Source: Alphaproteobacteria bacterium (GTDB lineage Bacteria > Pseudomonadota > Alphaproteobacteria > CAAHEQ01 > UBA3637). From it: a DNA stretch of 58,859 nucleotides. The notes beneath the pieces are model-generated. The model was not told the DNA's origin, did not search any database, and saw nothing but the letters and a program-made list of their open reading frames with translations. The stretch spans positions 1 to 58,859 of the forward strand of contig JAFTTR010000013.1 in the NCBI GenBank assembly GCA_017466695.1. Direction: 5' to 3'. Position 1 is the stretch's first letter. Every line of letters begins with the position of its first letter. Shown here piece by piece: positions 21,972 through 30,020 of the stretch. The position numbers and the translations under genes were made by a program.

Positions 21972-22571
21972 ATGTTAAAATTATGGAATAAAATGATGAA
22001 GGATATGTATGATTGGTGCATGTCTTTGGTGGCTGGAAAGTGGGCGTTGCCAGTTTTATGTGCGATTTCTTTTATTGAAAGTTCATTTTTTCCTATTCCT
22101 CCTGATTTATTTTTGATTCCACTTATTTTAACTTGTCGTTCAAAAGCATTTAAAATTGCTCTTTATACAACTTTATCAAGTGTATTAGGTGGTTTTTTTG
22201 GTTATGCAATTGGGTATTACCTATACGATATTATAGGTATTCCAATTTTAGAATTCTATAATGCTGTGGATAAGTTTGAGACCTTTAAGAATTATTATAA
22301 TAATTATGGTTCTTGGATTGTTTTTGGAGCAGGTGTGACTCCTTTCCCTTATAAAATTGTCACTATTGCCAGTGGGGTTACAGGGTTAAATTTATTTGTA
22401 TTTTGTGTTGCTTCTGTTTTATCAAGGGGGATTCGTTTTTTCTTAATCGCTTGGTTGTTATGGAAGTGGGGAGAACCGATGAAAAATTATATTGAAAAGA
22501 ATTTGGGTTGGCTTTCTATTCTTTTCTTTGTATTACTTGTTGGTGGATTTTTCTTGGTTAAACTATTTTAA
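21972..22571 (+). CDS. DedA/VTT family membrane protein (YqaA-like)
   Basis: The 199-residue protein has about five hydrophobic segments and the SNARE-associated (VTT) signature: ESSFFPIPPDLFLIPLIL near residue 38 and GAGVTPFPYKIVTIASGV near residue 117. DedA proteins act in lipid-carrier or phospholipid flipping and membrane homeostasis. The YqaA subgroup is the short form. AGGAAAG precedes the ATG. It diverges from the SlyB-like lipoprotein gene. Confidence 0.88.
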   Translation: MLKLWNKMMKDMYDWCMSLVAGKWALPVLCAISFIESSFFPIPPDLFLIPLILTCRSKAFKIALYTTLSSVLGGFFGYAIGYYLYDIIGIPILEFYNAVDKFETFKNYYNNYGSWIVFGAGVTPFPYKIVTIASGVTGLNLFVFCVASVLSRGIRFFLIAWLLWKWGEPMKNYIEKNLGWLSILFFVLLVGGFFLVKLF

Positions 22572-22598
22572 AAAAAAAGGGCGCACAGCCCTTTTTTT
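22572..22598. terminator. Bidirectional terminator between the DedA-like and ankyrin genes
   Basis: AAAGGGC pairs with GCCCTTT around GCACA, with A- and T-runs on either side. The stop codon of the converging ankyrin gene lies in the T-run. Confidence 0.85.
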
Positions 22599-23634
22599 AC
22601 ATTGACCTTGAAGGTGGTGAAAAGCTATTTGGATGACGTATTTCATGTCTTGATAGTGTTGAAGAAGCATTTGGTGTTTGGTGTTCTTGAACTAATAATT
22701 TCATTTCAGTGAAAATTTGATGATTAGGTGCTTTATTAAGGGGTGTTTGGCCAGATTTATCCCGAATAAAAGGATTGGCCCCTCTTTTTATTAATAATGT
22801 TGCCATTTCAACATTGCCTGTTGCAATTGCATGATGAAGTGGTGTTTGTCCGTATGTATCTTGAGCATTTATATTTGTACCAATATCAATAAGACGGGTT
22901 GCAAAATAAGGATTTTTTGACTGAATGGCAATATGAAGAGGAGTTAACCCGTTTTTATCAGGAATATTTACATTTGGATTGAAACTTAAGAGTGTTTCAA
23001 AAATTTCATTGTGACCATAAGATATGGAATCATAAAGAGGTGTTCTACCTTCTTTATCGCGTGCATTTATATTGGCTCCAAATGATAATAATTGAGAAAC
23101 TGTTTTTGTACTATTGGCTCCAACTTGATGGTGTAATGGTGTTTTTCCATAAATATCCCTTGCCTCGATATTTGCTCCTAAATTTAATAACTCTTGATGT
23201 GTGTAAGCATCATTTTCATCTTGAATTGAGAATTTGTGTAAAATTGTTTCGCCATAAGAATCTGGTTTGTTTATATCAGCACCTAGATTAACGAGTGCAT
23301 ATAACATATCAACATTATTGGCTTTTGTTGCAATTAAAAGGGGCCCATCTCCACTTGTTGATTGCATATTGACATCAGCTCCAAGAGAAACGAGATATTC
23401 AACCATGGAAATATTCCCTGTTTCTGCAGCTAATTCAAGACCTGTTTTGCCATACATATTCCTGGCATTTACGTCATATCCACGACTAACTTCGCTATGA
23501 ATTTGATTGAAATTTCCTTTTTGAACAGCTTGATGGAATTTACTTTCTTGGGTAGCAGCAAGGGATACATCAGTATTTTCTTGTGATGTTTTTTGTGATA
23601 TAAATGCAGAAATTTTATCAAAAAAAACAGCCAT
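22597..23634 (-). CDS. Ankyrin-repeat protein
   Basis: The 345-residue protein is mostly a run of about eight ankyrin repeats (residues ~35-310) with clear consensus units such as DTYGQTPLHHAIATGNVEM and GKTGLELAAETGNISMV. There is no signal peptide, and the ~30-residue tails at both ends are polar. Ankyrins mediate protein-protein contacts; in host-associated bacteria some are secreted effectors, but nothing here shows secretion. GAGGAG lies before the ATG. It stands alone as a transcription unit. Confidence 0.9.
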   Translation of the reverse strand: MAVFFDKISAFISQKTSQENTDVSLAATQESKFHQAVQKGNFNQIHSEVSRGYDVNARNMYGKTGLELAAETGNISMVEYLVSLGADVNMQSTSGDGPLLIATKANNVDMLYALVNLGADINKPDSYGETILHKFSIQDENDAYTHQELLNLGANIEARDIYGKTPLHHQVGANSTKTVSQLLSFGANINARDKEGRTPLYDSISYGHNEIFETLLSFNPNVNIPDKNGLTPLHIAIQSKNPYFATRLIDIGTNINAQDTYGQTPLHHAIATGNVEMATLLIKRGANPFIRDKSGQTPLNKAPNHQIFTEMKLLVQEHQTPNASSTLSRHEIRHPNSFSPPSRSM

Positions 23635-23790
23635 ATAATCTCCTCTTATAAAGTCCCATCTATTTCTATTTTATCATAAAAGTCATTTTAGAGCAAGTTA
23701 AGGTATTTTTTTTGTGCTTTTAGTGGCCTATAAAGATGTTTTTATAAAAAAAAGTTTTTTTGTAAAGTTATGCTTGCATTAAATAAAAAA

Positions 23791-23806
23791 TTAACTTATT
23801 GTTAAC
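23791..23806 (+). promoter_or_regulatory. CtrA box upstream of ctrA
   Basis: TTAACTTATTGTTAAC is an exact match to the alphaproteobacterial CtrA site TTAA-N7-TTAAC, 40 bp before the ctrA ATG. A further TTAA half-site follows at 23811-23814. This indicates autoregulation, as in Caulobacter. Confidence 0.7.
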
Positions 23807-23845
23807 TAAGGTTAATAAATTGTATCTTTTTTAAGGTGGGGTTTC

Positions 23846-24535
23846 ATGCGTATTTTGCTTATAGAAGATGATAAAGCCGTCAGTCAAAACATTTCTTTAA
23901 TTTTAAAAAGAGAGAATATGATTGTTGATGCATCCTATTTGGGTGAGGATGGGTTGGAAGATGCTAGGCATTATGATTATGATTTAATTCTTTTAGATTT
24001 AATTTTACCTGATATGGATGGATATGAAGTGATTAAAAGATTGCGTTCTTCCCATATCTCAACCCCTGTTTTGATTTTATCAGGTCTTTCTACGCCAGAT
24101 AAAAAAGTTAAAGGACTTGTTTGTGGGGCTGATGATTATTTAACAAAACCTTTTGATTCGAGAGAATTAATTGCAAGAGTGAATGCTCTTGTGCGTCGTT
24201 CTAAAGGATATGCAGAAAGTGTTATTCGAACAGGTGGTATGGAAGTTAATTTAAATTCAAAAATTGTAACAATTGAAGGAAAAACGCTTCATTTAACGAG
24301 TAAAGAATATTCTTTATTTGAATTATTAGCGCTACGCAAGGGAACCACGATTAATAAAGAACAATTTTTAAATCATCTTTATGGGGGTATGGATGAACCT
24401 GAGATGAAAATTATAGATGTCTTTTTGTGTAAAATTCGAAGAAAAATTGAAAAACTTTCTCCAACAGAAGAATATATTCAAACCGTTTGGGGGAGGGGAT
24501 ATATTTTAAAAGATTTACCAGTTATGGTTCAATAG
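23846..24535 (+). CDS. ctrA: Cell-cycle response regulator CtrA
   Basis: CtrA is the OmpR-class master regulator of the alphaproteobacterial cell cycle, phosphorylated through CckA-ChpT. The 229-residue protein has a receiver domain with acidic D8/D9, phosphoacceptor Asp51 ([16 protein letters not shown]), and the ADDYLTKPF loop with Lys, then a winged-helix domain. The stretch [16 protein letters not shown] followed by [20 protein letters not shown] is diagnostic of CtrA rather than other OmpR regulators. The Caulobacter C-terminal Ala-Ala degradation tag is absent; this one ends VMVQ. AAGGTGG precedes the start. Confidence 0.95.
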   Translation: MRILLIEDDKAVSQNISLILKRENMIVDASYLGEDGLEDARHYDYDLILLDLILPDMDGYEVIKRLRSSHISTPVLILSGLSTPDKKVKGLVCGADDYLTKPFDSRELIARVNALVRRSKGYAESVIRTGGMEVNLNSKIVTIEGKTLHLTSKEYSLFELLALRKGTTINKEQFLNHLYGGMDEPEMKIIDVFLCKIRRKIEKLSPTEEYIQTVWGRGYILKDLPVMVQ

Positions 24536-24603
24536 TAGTGTTATAAAATGACAGTAACTTCTTTTAATCATGAAGGAGCTATTTTTTTTAAAAGTGTATA
24601 ACA

Positions 24604-24632
24604 AAAATGCCCTCTAAAAAGAGGGCATTTTC
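24604..24632. terminator. Bidirectional terminator between ctrA and the barrel protein
   Basis: AAAATGCCCTCT and AGAGGGCATTTT form a 12-bp perfect stem with an AAAA loop. Confidence 0.88.
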
Positions 24633-24649
24633 AATTGGTTTAAAGAAAA

Positions 24650-25435
24650 TTAGAATCCAATACGCAATCTTAAACCGATTGTGTTTCCATGGATGTCTGT
24701 TTTGTGTTCTTCACCATCAATGATGTATTGTCCGTAAGCACTTAAAGCAACGCTTTTTGTGAAGTGGTAAGCAGCTTCAATGCCATAGCTATAAATACGA
24801 GATTCATCATATTCATCATAGTTAACTTTTAATTGATGATCGACTGAAACTTTCATTTTTGGGCAATATGTATATAACCCAGCTGTACCTTCATATTTAA
24901 GTTCGTTGTCGTCACGTTTGCTTTGGAAAACAGGAACTTCAACAGTACCAGCTAAATATGGTGTCCAATAACCCATTTTGTAACCGACTTTAGCACCAAC
25001 TTTTGCATATTTATATGCGCCATCACCCAAAGGTCCATAATATCCTTCTTCTTGACCATAAGCTAAGAGTGATTGAACTTTAAGAGCATCTTTTGCTAAG
25101 ATGTTATATTTTGATGTAATTTCAAAATCAATACTTTTGTCTGATTCTTCTGTTTGATCTAAAGAGGTGCCTGTAACTTTTGTCCAATCATTTGAAACTG
25201 TTGCACCTAAAGACCAAGCATCTGACAAACCATATTCTAAAGTTTGCATGGCTGTGTGACCATAACCTTTTGTGCGAGATGTGGCATCTTTAACAGTTAC
25301 TGTGCTGTATGAATAAGATGTTGTTGATGCCCAGCTGTTTTCTGCTGGAACAAAAAATGGATTGGTTGATTCAACAGCCATTGCTGATGTAGCAAAAGTC
25401 ATTGCTCCTAATAATAAAAATGCTTTTTTAAACAT
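24650..25435 (-). CDS. Outer-membrane beta-barrel protein
   Basis: The 261-residue protein has a cleavable signal peptide (MFKKAFLLLGAMTFATSAMA, cut after residue ~20), then alternating amphipathic strands rich in aromatic residues and a C-terminal Phe (LRLRIGF), the Bam recognition pattern. It is probably a porin-like barrel of about 12 strands; no named porin family is recognised. AAAGGAG lies before the ATG. The 5' leader contains a hairpin (25475-25501). Confidence 0.8.
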   Translation of the reverse strand: MFKKAFLLLGAMTFATSAMAVESTNPFFVPAENSWASTTSYSYSTVTVKDATSRTKGYGHTAMQTLEYGLSDAWSLGATVSNDWTKVTGTSLDQTEESDKSIDFEITSKYNILAKDALKVQSLLAYGQEEGYYGPLGDGAYKYAKVGAKVGYKMGYWTPYLAGTVEVPVFQSKRDDNELKYEGTAGLYTYCPKMKVSVDHQLKVNYDEYDESRIYSYGIEAAYHFTKSVALSAYGQYIIDGEEHKTDIHGNTIGLRLRIGF

Positions 25436-25474
25436 GAATAACTCCTTTTATAAAAAGATTGATTGTTTCCAATC

Positions 25475-25501
25475 GATATGCAGGATTTCCCTGCTGATAT
25501 C
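25475..25501 (-). promoter_or_regulatory. Hairpin in the 5' leader of the barrel-protein mRNA
   Basis: The minus strand can fold GATAT-c-a-GCAGG / CCTGC-ATATC around GAAAT, about 40 nt before the start codon. TTGCAT, 17 bp, TAAAGT on the minus strand (just upstream, around 25508-25540) is a weak promoter candidate. The rest of the gap 25502-25746 shows nothing I can assign. Confidence 0.35.
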
Positions 25502-25746
25502 TACTTTAGACAAACATAGAGTTATATGCAAGAAAAAAAATGAATTTGTTTATAAAAATCGAATCATTTATTCAGTAGATTCGGATTCGTTACACAAAAA
25601 AACACATACAATTGAAAATCAAAGGCTTTTAAAAAAATGATTACTTTTAGTCGTTTTTTTAGTCTAAAATCAACACAAAATAAGCGTGATTAAAAATATA
25701 AAAAATGATTATATTTCAATATGATATAAAAAAATCAAAAAAGCTA

Positions 25747-25776
25747 TTGACATTCTTTTAGATTCATCGCTATCAA
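25747..25776 (+). promoter_or_regulatory. Promoter for the NrdD-finger-like gene
   Basis: A consensus TTGACA (25747-25752), an 18-bp spacer and TATCAA (25771-25776). An inverted repeat ATTCAT-N8-ATGAAT (25762-25781) overlaps the -10 box and could be an operator. Confidence 0.5.
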
Positions 25777-25839
25777 TGAATTATGAAAAGCAAAAAACAG
25801 ATTTAAAAACAAAAATAGCAATTGAAAGGAAAAGATAAA

Positions 25840-26025
25840 ATGACAGATGCAGAAATCTTGAAATCCTGTGAAAATGAAAGACAATCAGTTGAATGTTGGA
25901 CACGTGTGATGGGTTATTTCAGACCATATAGCCACTTCAATAAAGGTAAAAAATCTGAATTTGAAGAAAGAATGTGGTTCACAGAAGAAAAAGCAAATTG
26001 TGATTGCGAAGTAAAAGCAGCGTAA
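25840..26025 (+). CDS. Stand-alone protein resembling the C-terminal glycyl-radical segment of anaerobic ribonucleotide reductase NrdD
   Basis: The 61-residue protein has CWTRVMGYFRPYSHFNKGKKSEF (residues 19-41, split here only by reading), which matches the C-terminal end of class III ribonucleotide reductases: the R-V-x-G-Y radical loop (candidate Gly25), the RP turn, and F-N-x-G-K. Cys10, Cys19, Cys54 and Cys56 could bind zinc, as the NrdD finger does. No catalytic NrdD core or NrdG activase is nearby. Short orphan proteins of this kind are annotated in other genomes as anaerobic ribonucleoside-triphosphate reductase. The ATG at 25840 has AAAGGA upstream; the frame extends further back to 25822 without support. 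Confidence 0.7.
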   Translation: MTDAEILKSCENERQSVECWTRVMGYFRPYSHFNKGKKSEFEERMWFTEEKANCDCEVKAA

Positions 26026-26041
26026 TTTTCTAAAATAAATT

Positions 26042-26071
26042 AAAAATGCCCTTTTAAGGGCATTTTTTTTG
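26042..26071 (+). terminator. Terminator after the NrdD-finger-like gene
   Basis: AAATGCCC pairs with GGGCATTT around TTTTAA, then a T-run. The small gene is thus a complete monocistronic unit. Confidence 0.85.
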
Positions 26072-26117
26072 TTGTAAAAAAAACTGAACTTCTTATACTA
26101 AATTTTAGAGGTTATGC

Positions 26118-26867
26118 ATGTTAAAAATACTTGTTTCATTATTGTTTTTTTTATTTTCTATACCTGTTTATTCTATGGATTATACTGAGGTGGATGCACG
26201 TGCTAAAAATGTTCCTTCACAGTATGAAAATAATTTAGATTCTCTTGTTCGATATTTGATTTTACCCTACAAACAAAATGATGTTTTGAAAGTAAGGGCG
26301 CTATATTCTTGGATTGTATATCATGTCGAATATGATATGTTTAAATATGATGTTATTAGCGAAAAGAAGAGTTTTCATAATCGGAATAAAGCGCTACGAA
26401 CAGGGGATGCTTTTAAAACACGAGTCGGTGTTTGTGCTGATATTGCCGATTTATTTTCTAGAATGGCAAAATTAGCAAATATAAAAGAAGAACAGATTTC
26501 AGGGTATGCAGGGTCTAATTTGACAATGGATAATTTTAAAGATTTTGCTCATGCATGGAATGCTGTATATATAAATAAAAAGTGGTTATTTGTTGATGCG
26601 ACATGGGGTATGGGGGGAGATTATAAAACATTTGAAAATGTTCGTTCTGTGGCTGAACATAAAAAAGAAATTCGGAGAAAAAAATATCAAAAAAACAGAG
26701 TTGTTGATCCCAATCGATTTGTTGATGATAAATGGTTTTTAGTTGAACCTGAAGAGTTTATTAAAACACATTTCCCAAAACGTGAAAAACAACAATATTT
26801 AAAAAGACCTGTTAATATGAAAAAAGTTTTTAGAGAAAATTCACGCAAATCAGAGAGGAAAAGATAA
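26118..26867 (+). CDS. Exported transglutaminase-like protein
   Basis: The 249-residue protein has a signal peptide (residues 1-19, IPVYS before MDYTE) and a transglutaminase/papain-like core with all three catalytic positions: Cys in RVGVCADIADLF (near residue 106), His in FAHAWNAVY (near residue 142) and Asp in FVDATWGMG (near residue 158). The family includes the CYK3/kyphoscoliosis-type peptidases, seen in bacterial periplasms. The C-terminal ~50 residues are very basic (KRPVNMKKVFRENSRKSERKR). It lies 2 bp before alr, so the two are co-transcribed, suggesting a cell-wall link. Confidence 0.85.
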   Translation: MLKILVSLLFFLFSIPVYSMDYTEVDARAKNVPSQYENNLDSLVRYLILPYKQNDVLKVRALYSWIVYHVEYDMFKYDVISEKKSFHNRNKALRTGDAFKTRVGVCADIADLFSRMAKLANIKEEQISGYAGSNLTMDNFKDFAHAWNAVYINKKWLFVDATWGMGGDYKTFENVRSVAEHKKEIRRKKYQKNRVVDPNRFVDDKWFLVEPEEFIKTHFPKREKQQYLKRPVNMKKVFRENSRKSERKR

Positions 26868-26869
26868 AA

Positions 26870-27937
26870 ATGATTTATACACAAGCTGTATTGACAGTAG
26901 ATTTAAAAGCATTAGTTGAAAATTATAATTTTTTAAAACAGCAGGCTTCTCATTCAATACCAGCAGCCGTAGTTAAAAACAATGCTTATGGCCTTGGAAT
27001 TGAAAATGTTGTTCCATCTCTCGTGAATGAAGGATGTAATCATTTTTTTGTTGCTTTGGCAAATGAAGGTGAAAAAGTAAGAAAATTTGCAAAAAAAGCC
27101 CATATTTATGTTTTGCAAGGAGTCGGTGAGGATTCGATTGAGATTTTTAGAAAAGAAAAATTAACTCCTGTTATTGCTACACCCAAAATGTGGCAATTTT
27201 GGAAACAAAATAAAGTTGAAGGAATTCGACCAGTTTTGAATGTGGAAACAGGATTGAATCGTTTAGGGTTTCGATTAAAAGATATTCAAAATTTAAGTGA
27301 AGAAGATAAAAAAGAGTTTTCATATATATTATCCCATCTTTCATGTGCTGACGAGCCATACCATTTTATGAACTGGCATCAAATTGAAGCATTTGATAAT
27401 ATTTCTAAATTTTTTCCAAAAACACCACGAACACTTTCAGCTTCTGATGGGTTGTTTTTAGGTGAAAAATTTCAAAAAGATATGGTGCGTTTAGGTGCTG
27501 CTATGTATGGATTAAATACAGCTCCTGACAGGCAAAATAGAATGAAAAATGTTGTTTATTTAAAAGCCCCCGTTTTGCAAATTGAAGATGTTGCAAAAGG
27601 TGAATATATTGGATATGGAGCTTCTTATAAAGTTGCAAAAAATATGAAGATTGCAATTGTTTCCGTGGGATATGCTGATGGATTACCAAGATCATTAGCT
27701 GGAAGAGGTCGTGTTTTCTTTGCAGGTCAAGAAATTAGAATGGTTGGGCGACTTTCCATGGATAACATTATGTGTGATGTAACGGATATAAAAAATTTAA
27801 ACGAGGGCGATTTTGTAGATGTTTTAAGTTCTCAGTATACAGCTGATGATATGGGACAAGATGCTGGTACAATTGGATATGAAATATTAAATGGAATTTT
27901 AAAGTCTGGACGTGTATCAATGGATTTTGTTAAATAA
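26870..27937 (+). CDS. alr: Alanine racemase
   Basis: Alr converts L- to D-alanine with pyridoxal phosphate for peptidoglycan. The 355-residue protein has the PLP lysine Lys36 in AVVKNNAYGLG, the RLGF segment, and the second catalytic Tyr in GYGASYKVAKNMKIAIVS (near residue 245), with VGRLSMDNIMCDVT. The length is normal. The ribosome site GAGAGGAAAAG lies within the end of the preceding gene. Confidence 0.95.
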   Translation: MIYTQAVLTVDLKALVENYNFLKQQASHSIPAAVVKNNAYGLGIENVVPSLVNEGCNHFFVALANEGEKVRKFAKKAHIYVLQGVGEDSIEIFRKEKLTPVIATPKMWQFWKQNKVEGIRPVLNVETGLNRLGFRLKDIQNLSEEDKKEFSYILSHLSCADEPYHFMNWHQIEAFDNISKFFPKTPRTLSASDGLFLGEKFQKDMVRLGAAMYGLNTAPDRQNRMKNVVYLKAPVLQIEDVAKGEYIGYGASYKVAKNMKIAIVSVGYADGLPRSLAGRGRVFFAGQEIRMVGRLSMDNIMCDVTDIKNLNEGDFVDVLSSQYTADDMGQDAGTIGYEILNGILKSGRVSMDFVK

Positions 27938-27968
27938 CTTTCTAGTTTAACTAGAAAGTTATTTTTCT
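27934..27968. terminator. Bidirectional terminator overlapping the ends of alr and the recombinase gene
   Basis: ATAACTTTCTAG and CTAGAAAGTTAT form a 12-bp perfect stem around TTTAA. The arms include the last bases of both converging genes. Confidence 0.88.
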
Positions 27969-28549
27969 TTTAAATGGTTATAAATAGATTTCGTGCTAAC
28001 GGATAATTTTTTTGCTATTTGATTTTTAGGTAGGCCGTTTGATATCATTTGTTGAATGATCTCAGCTTTTCCATCTAAAATATATTTTTTGTTTTTACTT
28101 CCGGTTGGTCTTCCTAATCTTTTCCCACTTGATTTAAGTCGAGCAAGCGCTTCTTTTGTCCGTTGACTGATAAGCGTTCTTTCAATTTCAGCAGATAGGG
28201 AAAAGGCAAAAGCAAGAACTTTACTTTGAATATCACTTCCTAAACGATAATGGTCTTTGATTGTCCATACTTGAACACCTTTTTGCATGCAGATGTGTAA
28301 AATTGACATAATTTGAAATAAGTTACGTCCAAGTCTTGATATTTCTGAACAAATAAGAATATCTCCTTTTTTTAATATTTTTAAAATTCGGCCAAGTTTT
28401 CGTTGCTCCACATCAAGTGTGCCACTAATGGTTTCTTTTATCCACAAGGAAATTTCTATCTGTTCATTTTTACAAAAATTTTTTATCTCAAACTCTTGGT
28501 TTTTGATTGATTGTTTATCTGTACTGACTCTTAAATATCCATAAATCAT
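27959..28549 (-). CDS. Serine recombinase, DNA-invertase type (Mpi-like)
   Basis: The 196-residue protein starts MIYGYLRVSTDKQ with catalytic Ser9, followed by SEISRLGRNLFQIM and LAFAFSLSAEIERTLISQRTKEAL, the resolvase/invertase core, and a C-terminal helix-turn-helix (LPKNQIAKKLSVSTKSIYNHL). Wording and length closely resemble the Bacteroides fragilis Mpi invertase, which flips many promoters. The start at 28549 is chosen because GGAG lies 6 bp before it; the upstream ATG at 28561 sits against a terminator T-run. No invertible segment is visible next to it. Confidence 0.88.
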   Translation of the reverse strand: MIYGYLRVSTDKQSIKNQEFEIKNFCKNEQIEISLWIKETISGTLDVEQRKLGRILKILKKGDILICSEISRLGRNLFQIMSILHICMQKGVQVWTIKDHYRLGSDIQSKVLAFAFSLSAEIERTLISQRTKEALARLKSSGKRLGRPTGSKNKKYILDGKAEIIQQMISNGLPKNQIAKKLSVSTKSIYNHLKEK

Positions 28550-28560
28550 ATTTTTCTCCA

Positions 28561-28593
28561 TAAAAAAATGCTCTAAGAAAACTCTTAGAGCAT
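28561..28593 (-). terminator. Terminator upstream of the recombinase gene
   Basis: ATGCTCTAAG and CTTAGAGCAT form a 10-bp stem; on the minus strand it is followed by TTTTTTT. It ends transcription from the prephenate-dehydratase-like gene before the recombinase. Confidence 0.8.
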
Positions 28594-28732
28594 AGTCTTA
28601 TTTTTTTGATAAATGATGATATTATGTTAATAAAATAAGGTATTTTTTTAAGAAGTTTGGCCTCTTTTTTGATTTGGAATGAATATAATTAAATGAGATG
28701 TTTTTTTAATAAAACATAACGATATAAAATTT

Positions 28733-29290
28733 TTAGGATTTTTTTAATTGAAAAAGACCGAAAGATGTCGTATTAAGAGGATTATCTTCGATGTTTTTTG
28801 CAACGAGGAATAAGTTGAAAAACAAACCTGCATTTTCTCGGCATATAACGCCATAATTTTCTGGATATTTGCCGTTAGCAAGCATTTTTGCTGCTAAAGA
28901 AGTGTCTGAACATTCTATCTCTGGAACATCTTTTAATATTTTTTTTCTTGTTTCTTTTGTTTGTTGTAATGCCTGAATATGTGAAGCTACATATAAAATA
29001 GAACTGTTTGCCGTTTTTTTGAATAAACAATGATGAATGGCCAAGTCAATTGAGGATATAAGCTCTATATTAGGAGTGATCGCTTCTTTTGTTTCAATAA
29101 CATCTCCAGCAATAATATTTTTTGTTGCCATAACACCAAAATCTATATTTTTTGTGATAAGGTTTTTAACAACATTTTTTGAAGAAATCAGAGGAATAAA
29201 TTCTACATTTTCAAAATGCATTTTTTTTGCAAATATTTGACTAGCCTCTTCTGAATTACTGAATAAATCACCCTGAAATCCAATTTTCAT
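28733..29290 (-). CDS. Divergent prephenate-dehydratase-like protein
   Basis: The 185-residue protein aligns by eye with the catalytic PDT domain of PheA: GFQGDLFSNSEEA at the start, GVMATKNIIAGDV where PheA has VVPIENTxxG, IHHCLF, YVASHIQALQQT, TSLAAKMLA, and NPLNTTSFGLFQ at the end. The conserved TRF motif is TSF here, and the E-N-(T/S) motif is K-N-I. There is no ACT domain. It may therefore bind a related ligand rather than convert prephenate. It is the second gene of a two-gene unit with the kinase at 29330. Confidence 0.6.
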   Translation of the reverse strand: MKIGFQGDLFSNSEEASQIFAKKMHFENVEFIPLISSKNVVKNLITKNIDFGVMATKNIIAGDVIETKEAITPNIELISSIDLAIHHCLFKKTANSSILYVASHIQALQQTKETRKKILKDVPEIECSDTSLAAKMLANGKYPENYGVICRENAGLFFNLFLVAKNIEDNPLNTTSFGLFQLKKS

Positions 29291-29329
29291 TTTTTAACTC
29301 TCTTGTTTGTGTTTTAAATAGGTTGTATA

Positions 29330-29863
29330 TTAAAAAAATGTTGATGGAAATTCAATATAATCAAAAATTTTTTTGTAGTCTTTAAAATTTTTGCAGGGCA
29401 AAACCAGAATTTCTGTATTTTTTAAATAATCAGCAATTTGTTTGTTTATTTCTTTGTTTGCTCTATCCCATTCTAAAATTTTTGATAATGTTATTTTTCT
29501 GTAATGGTAGGCTTGAACAGGTAAATTTTTATCAATGTTTTTTCCTATTAATTTTTTAGCCTTAAAAAAACGAAGTGTAAAACGCCATATTGCTTTAATT
29601 CTATGAATACGCATGTCAATTATTAAATTAGGCTGTAATTTTTCATATAAATATGATTGTGAACCCTCTATGACCCAATAAGGATGTTTTTTTGTAAATT
29701 CAGTTAATTTTTCAAAAGAGTATTCAGGCGAATAATAGCTACCATCTTTTGGATTACGACAAAGTTCATCAAGATTTAATCGTGGAAATCTAAATTTTTT
29801 ATTTATAGCATATGCAAGAGAGGATTTTCCTGCACCAAGAGGTCCGATAATTAAAATTTTCAA
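29330..29863 (-). CDS. Small P-loop nucleotide kinase (adenylate-kinase/FlaR-like)
   Basis: The 177-residue protein has Walker A GPLGAGKSS at residues 7-15, followed by FPRLNLDEL, a substrate-site pattern, and YWVIEGSQ, as in topology-modulation (FlaR) and adenylate-kinase-like P-loop kinases. The substrate is not known. It starts with TTG at 29863, with GGAG 7 bp upstream. It lies 39 bp ahead of the PDT-like gene on the same strand. Confidence 0.75.
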   Translation of the reverse strand: MKILIIGPLGAGKSSLAYAINKKFRFPRLNLDELCRNPKDGSYYSPEYSFEKLTEFTKKHPYWVIEGSQSYLYEKLQPNLIIDMRIHRIKAIWRFTLRFFKAKKLIGKNIDKNLPVQAYHYRKITLSKILEWDRANKEINKQIADYLKNTEILVLPCKNFKDYKKIFDYIEFPSTFF

Positions 29864-30020
29864 TTTATTGCTCCGAAAATTTGTTTGTTAAATGTAGGTT
29901 AGCCTATTAAAATTTTAAAGTAAATCTTTTTAAGATAAAAAAAGGAAATTTTAAAATTCGTCCATAAAAAACACCCCTTAAAAAGGGGGTATGTTTTTAT
30001 TGGCGACCCTAACGGGATTT

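Noticed and set aside
27900-28740. Invertible promoter beside the serine recombinase
   Set aside because: The inverted repeats present here are terminator hairpins with T-runs, not spaced recombination sites.
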